From: JOPF133 sp035505095
Lineage (GTDB): Bacteria > Acidobacteriota > Terriglobia > Bryobacterales > Bryobacteraceae
Length of the DNA: 7,806 bases
Direction: 5' to 3'
Assembly: GCA_035505095.1 (NCBI GenBank)
Contig: DATJRE010000262.1
Span: 1 to 7,806, forward strand
Positions 6,167 through 7,806 of this stretch are shown piece after piece (position 1 is the first letter of the stretch; every line of letters starts with the position of its first letter). A program made the translations under genes and the position numbers. The notes beneath the pieces were generated by a model that was not told the DNA's origin, made no database searches, and was given only the letters and a program-made list of their open reading frames with translations.

Positions 6167-6410
6167 GCCCAGCGTTTTTACAGCATGTCGTCGCAGATCC
6201 GGCAGGAGCGCAATGCCTGTTACGACATCCTGGAACAGACGCAGAAGGGGACCCTCGACGTCACGCCCTGGATCGACTGGTTCCTCGGCCGCCTGTTTCG
6301 AGGGCAAGCTGACCCTGCCGCTGGTTGAGCGCGGCATCCTGGTCCGTAACCCGGAAGGCGGGCGGAGCACGAGTTACGCATTGGCCGCTCAGCCTGGCCG
6401 GCCCTCGTGA
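6167..6410 (+). pseudogene. Decayed C-terminal remnant of a Fic-family gene
   Basis: Two reading frames together encode pieces of the C-terminal part of Fic-family (Fic/DOC AMPylase-type) proteins. From 6167 one frame reads AQRFYSMSSQIRQER, then YDILEQTQKGTLDVTPW and WFLGRL, the helical segment after the Fic core. After about 6295 the homology moves to another frame: FEGKLT, then LVERGILVRNPEGGRSTSY and a stop at 6408-6410, the terminal winged-helix-like part. Relative to the intact proteins I remember, about 40 residues are missing between WFLGRL and FEGKLT and about 20 between KLT and LVERGIL. The catalytic HPFxxGNGR motif and everything N-terminal are absent from the window. The piece is therefore non-functional as a Fic enzyme. 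Deletion sizes are from memory of the family. Confidence 0.72.
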
Positions 6411-6460
6411 GGATTCCCCTTCCCGGAACCAACCCCGCGCATCCGGTGTCTAAGTTGCCT

Positions 6461-7225
6461 ATGCTGGAAGTCCGCAACCTGACTAAGTGCTATAACAACA
6501 TCCCCGTCGTCGATCAAGTCAGTTTCGTCGTCCGCCCTGGCGAAATCCTTGGCTACCTCGGCCCCAACGGCGCCGGCAAGAGCACCACCGTGAAAATGCT
6601 CACCGGCCTCATCGAGCCAACCTCGGGCAGCATCGAATTCCACGGCCAGAACGTGCGCGGCGACCTGAAGGCCTTCCAGCGCCGCCTCGGCTACGTCCCT
6701 GAGGAGCCGCACCTCTATCCCCACTTGAGTGGCCGGGAGTATCTGCAACTGGCCGGGCGCATCCGCGGCATCCCGCGCCGTGCGCTCGAACCGAAGATGG
6801 ATGAGCTTCTACGGCTGGTTGGCCTGTGGGAGGACCGCCTTTCGCCGCTGGCCTCCTATTCCAAAGGCATGCGCCAGAAAATCCTGCTGCTCTCCGCCCT
6901 TCTGCACGACCCGGAGATCATGATCCTCGACGAGCCGTTCTCCGGCCTCGATGTCAACGCCGCCATGATCCTCCGCAGCCTCCTGCGTTCCCTCGCCGAG
7001 CGCCGGAAAATCATTCTGTACAGCTCGCACGTGCTCGAAGTCGTCGAAAAGGTCTGCGACACAGTCCTCATTCTGCGGCGCGGCCAGGTGGTGGCGCACG
7101 ACCGCGTGGCGCGCCTGCGCGACCTGATGTCGGAATCGTCGCTGGAAGGCGTGTTTGCCCAGTTGACCCAGACCGAAGACACCGACGCCATCGCCCGCCG
7201 CATGCTCGACGTGGTGGCGGCATGA
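6461..7225 (+). CDS. ABC transporter ATP-binding protein
   Basis: The nucleotide-binding subunit of an ABC transporter, which hydrolyses ATP at the inner face of the membrane to drive its permease partner. In the 254-residue product, Walker A is GPNGAGKST (34-42), the Q-loop region reads LGYVPEEPHLYPHLSGREYL (76-95, with Glu where Gln is common), the signature is YSKGMRQK (133-140), Walker B is IMILDEPF (153-160), the D-loop is SGLD (161-164) and the H-loop His is in SSH (188-190). The set fits the DrrA/NatA/CcmA-like export-type family. The ATG at 6461 gives the usual MLEVRNLTK start, but no Shine-Dalgarno is visible; an in-frame GTG at 6407, overlapping the Fic remnant's stop, is the upstream alternative. 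The stop overlaps the next gene by ATGA, so the two are translationally coupled. The substrate cannot be read from the sequence. Confidence 0.93.
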   Translation: MLEVRNLTKCYNNIPVVDQVSFVVRPGEILGYLGPNGAGKSTTVKMLTGLIEPTSGSIEFHGQNVRGDLKAFQRRLGYVPEEPHLYPHLSGREYLQLAGRIRGIPRRALEPKMDELLRLVGLWEDRLSPLASYSKGMRQKILLLSALLHDPEIMILDEPFSGLDVNAAMILRSLLRSLAERRKIILYSSHVLEVVEKVCDTVLILRRGQVVAHDRVARLRDLMSESSLEGVFAQLTQTEDTDAIARRMLDVVAA

Positions 7226-7806
7226 TCGAGCGCTGGCGGGCGTGGCTCGACGAGACGCACACCGACAACTTCGAGTTGCTGCGGCATTTCGCCGGCAGCT
7301 TCTTCGATAGCGAAATGCTCTCCGTCCCCGGCGAGTGGGCCAAGGTCGCGGCGGGCGTGTTCGCCGCCCTGGTCTCCATGGGATTCGTGGCCTTCACCAC
7401 CTTCTACGAGCTTTTCAACTCCATGGAGGGGCACCTCACCCGGGCGGAAATCTTCTCCGAAATTCGCGCCAATGAGTTCGTCTTCATCGGCCTCGCCGCC
7501 GCCGTGGCCGCCCTGCTCACCGCGCTCGAATGGCAATCGCTTTTTCCCAGCCGCCGCGACTGCCTGGCCCTCGCCGCGCTGCCCGTGAGCGCGCGCCAGA
7601 TCTTCTTCGCCAAGTTCGCCGCCCTGGCGCTCCTCTTCGCCGTCTTCGTGCTGGCCATGAATCTGCCCTGGGCCGTGGAGTTCGCGATGACCACCGCCGG
7701 CCACTGGGAAAACGATCCCTCCAGCTTCACCGTGATCGCCGCGAATTTCGCCGCCACCGGAGGAATCTGCGTCTTCGTCTTCTTCAGCCTCCTGGCGATC
7801 CAGGGC
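7222..7806 (+). CDS. ABC transporter permease, partial (runs off window)
   Basis: This frame starts at the ATG within ATGA at the ATPase stop and stays open for 195 codons to the window end, so only the N-terminal part is seen. The protein begins MIERWRAWLDETHTDNFELL, then RHFAGSFFDSEMLSVPGEW, followed by hydrophobic segments at about residues 41-62, 87-103, 130-150 and 170-193, consistent with a polytopic inner-membrane protein. Between the second and third segments, EWQSLFPSRRDCLALAALPV and SARQIFFAKF resemble large acidobacterial ABC permeases of unknown cargo, in which a similar LFP-RD-LAL-LPV-QIF-AKF pattern recurs (from memory). Overlap with the ATPase gene makes it the obvious membrane partner. 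The C-terminus and total length are unknown. Confidence 0.85.
   Translation, partial: MIERWRAWLDETHTDNFELLRHFAGSFFDSEMLSVPGEWAKVAAGVFAALVSMGFVAFTTFYELFNSMEGHLTRAEIFSEIRANEFVFIGLAAAVAALLTALEWQSLFPSRRDCLALAALPVSARQIFFAKFAALALLFAVFVLAMNLPWAVEFAMTTAGHWENDPSSFTVIAANFAATGGICVFVFFSLLAIQG

Noticed and set aside
5996..6328. Possible intact 110-residue gene after the exported protein
   Set aside because: Only its last third has recognisable (Fic C-terminal) sequence, and it runs out of frame where the homology continues in another frame; treated as a pseudogene fragment.
6856..7704. Antisense open frame (282 codons) across the ABC ATPase and permease
   Set aside because: Composition is Gly/Glu/Arg repeats typical of a reverse-frame shadow; the plus-strand genes carry Walker motifs and membrane segments.

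Overview
The window looks like a GC-rich chromosomal stretch from a soil Acidobacterium, most likely a Solibacter-like (Bryobacterales) lineage. The main reasons are a TIGR03435/DUF3738 'soil-associated' protein, an exported protein of a type I associate with Acidobacteria, and an ABC ATPase/permease pair in a style common there. The taxonomic call rests on recognising families by eye, not on a search.

Layout. Positions 68-1294 (+) hold the TIGR03435 protein and, 15 bp downstream, a small ASCH/PUA-like protein. Position 1382-2305 (-) is an ArsR-type winged-helix protein fused to a SAM-dependent methyltransferase domain. It is divergent, across only 51 bp, from ahcY (SAH hydrolase, 2357-3784), which is followed by metK (SAM synthetase, 3853-5022, TTG start). 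A hairpin at 5050-5075 probably closes this block. Next come a secreted protein of unknown function (5214-5999), then about 460 bp without an intact gene that contain a decayed C-terminal piece of a Fic-family gene. An ABC transporter ATPase (6461-7225) follows, overlapping by ATGA a membrane permease that runs off the window end.

How the genes work together. The central block is an activated-methyl-cycle module: MetK makes SAM, methyltransferases turn it into SAH, and AhcY removes SAH as adenosine plus homocysteine. The divergent regulator has no cysteine and carries its own SAM/SAH-binding fold. The short gap holds a perfect 7-2-7 inverted repeat (2323-2338) lying over the predicted ahcY start point. 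The inferred circuit is a SahR-like repressor that reads SAM or SAH through its fused methyltransferase domain. The ABC pair is a separate unit with unknown substrate. No tRNA, rRNA, CRISPR array, insertion sequence or SAM riboswitch was seen.
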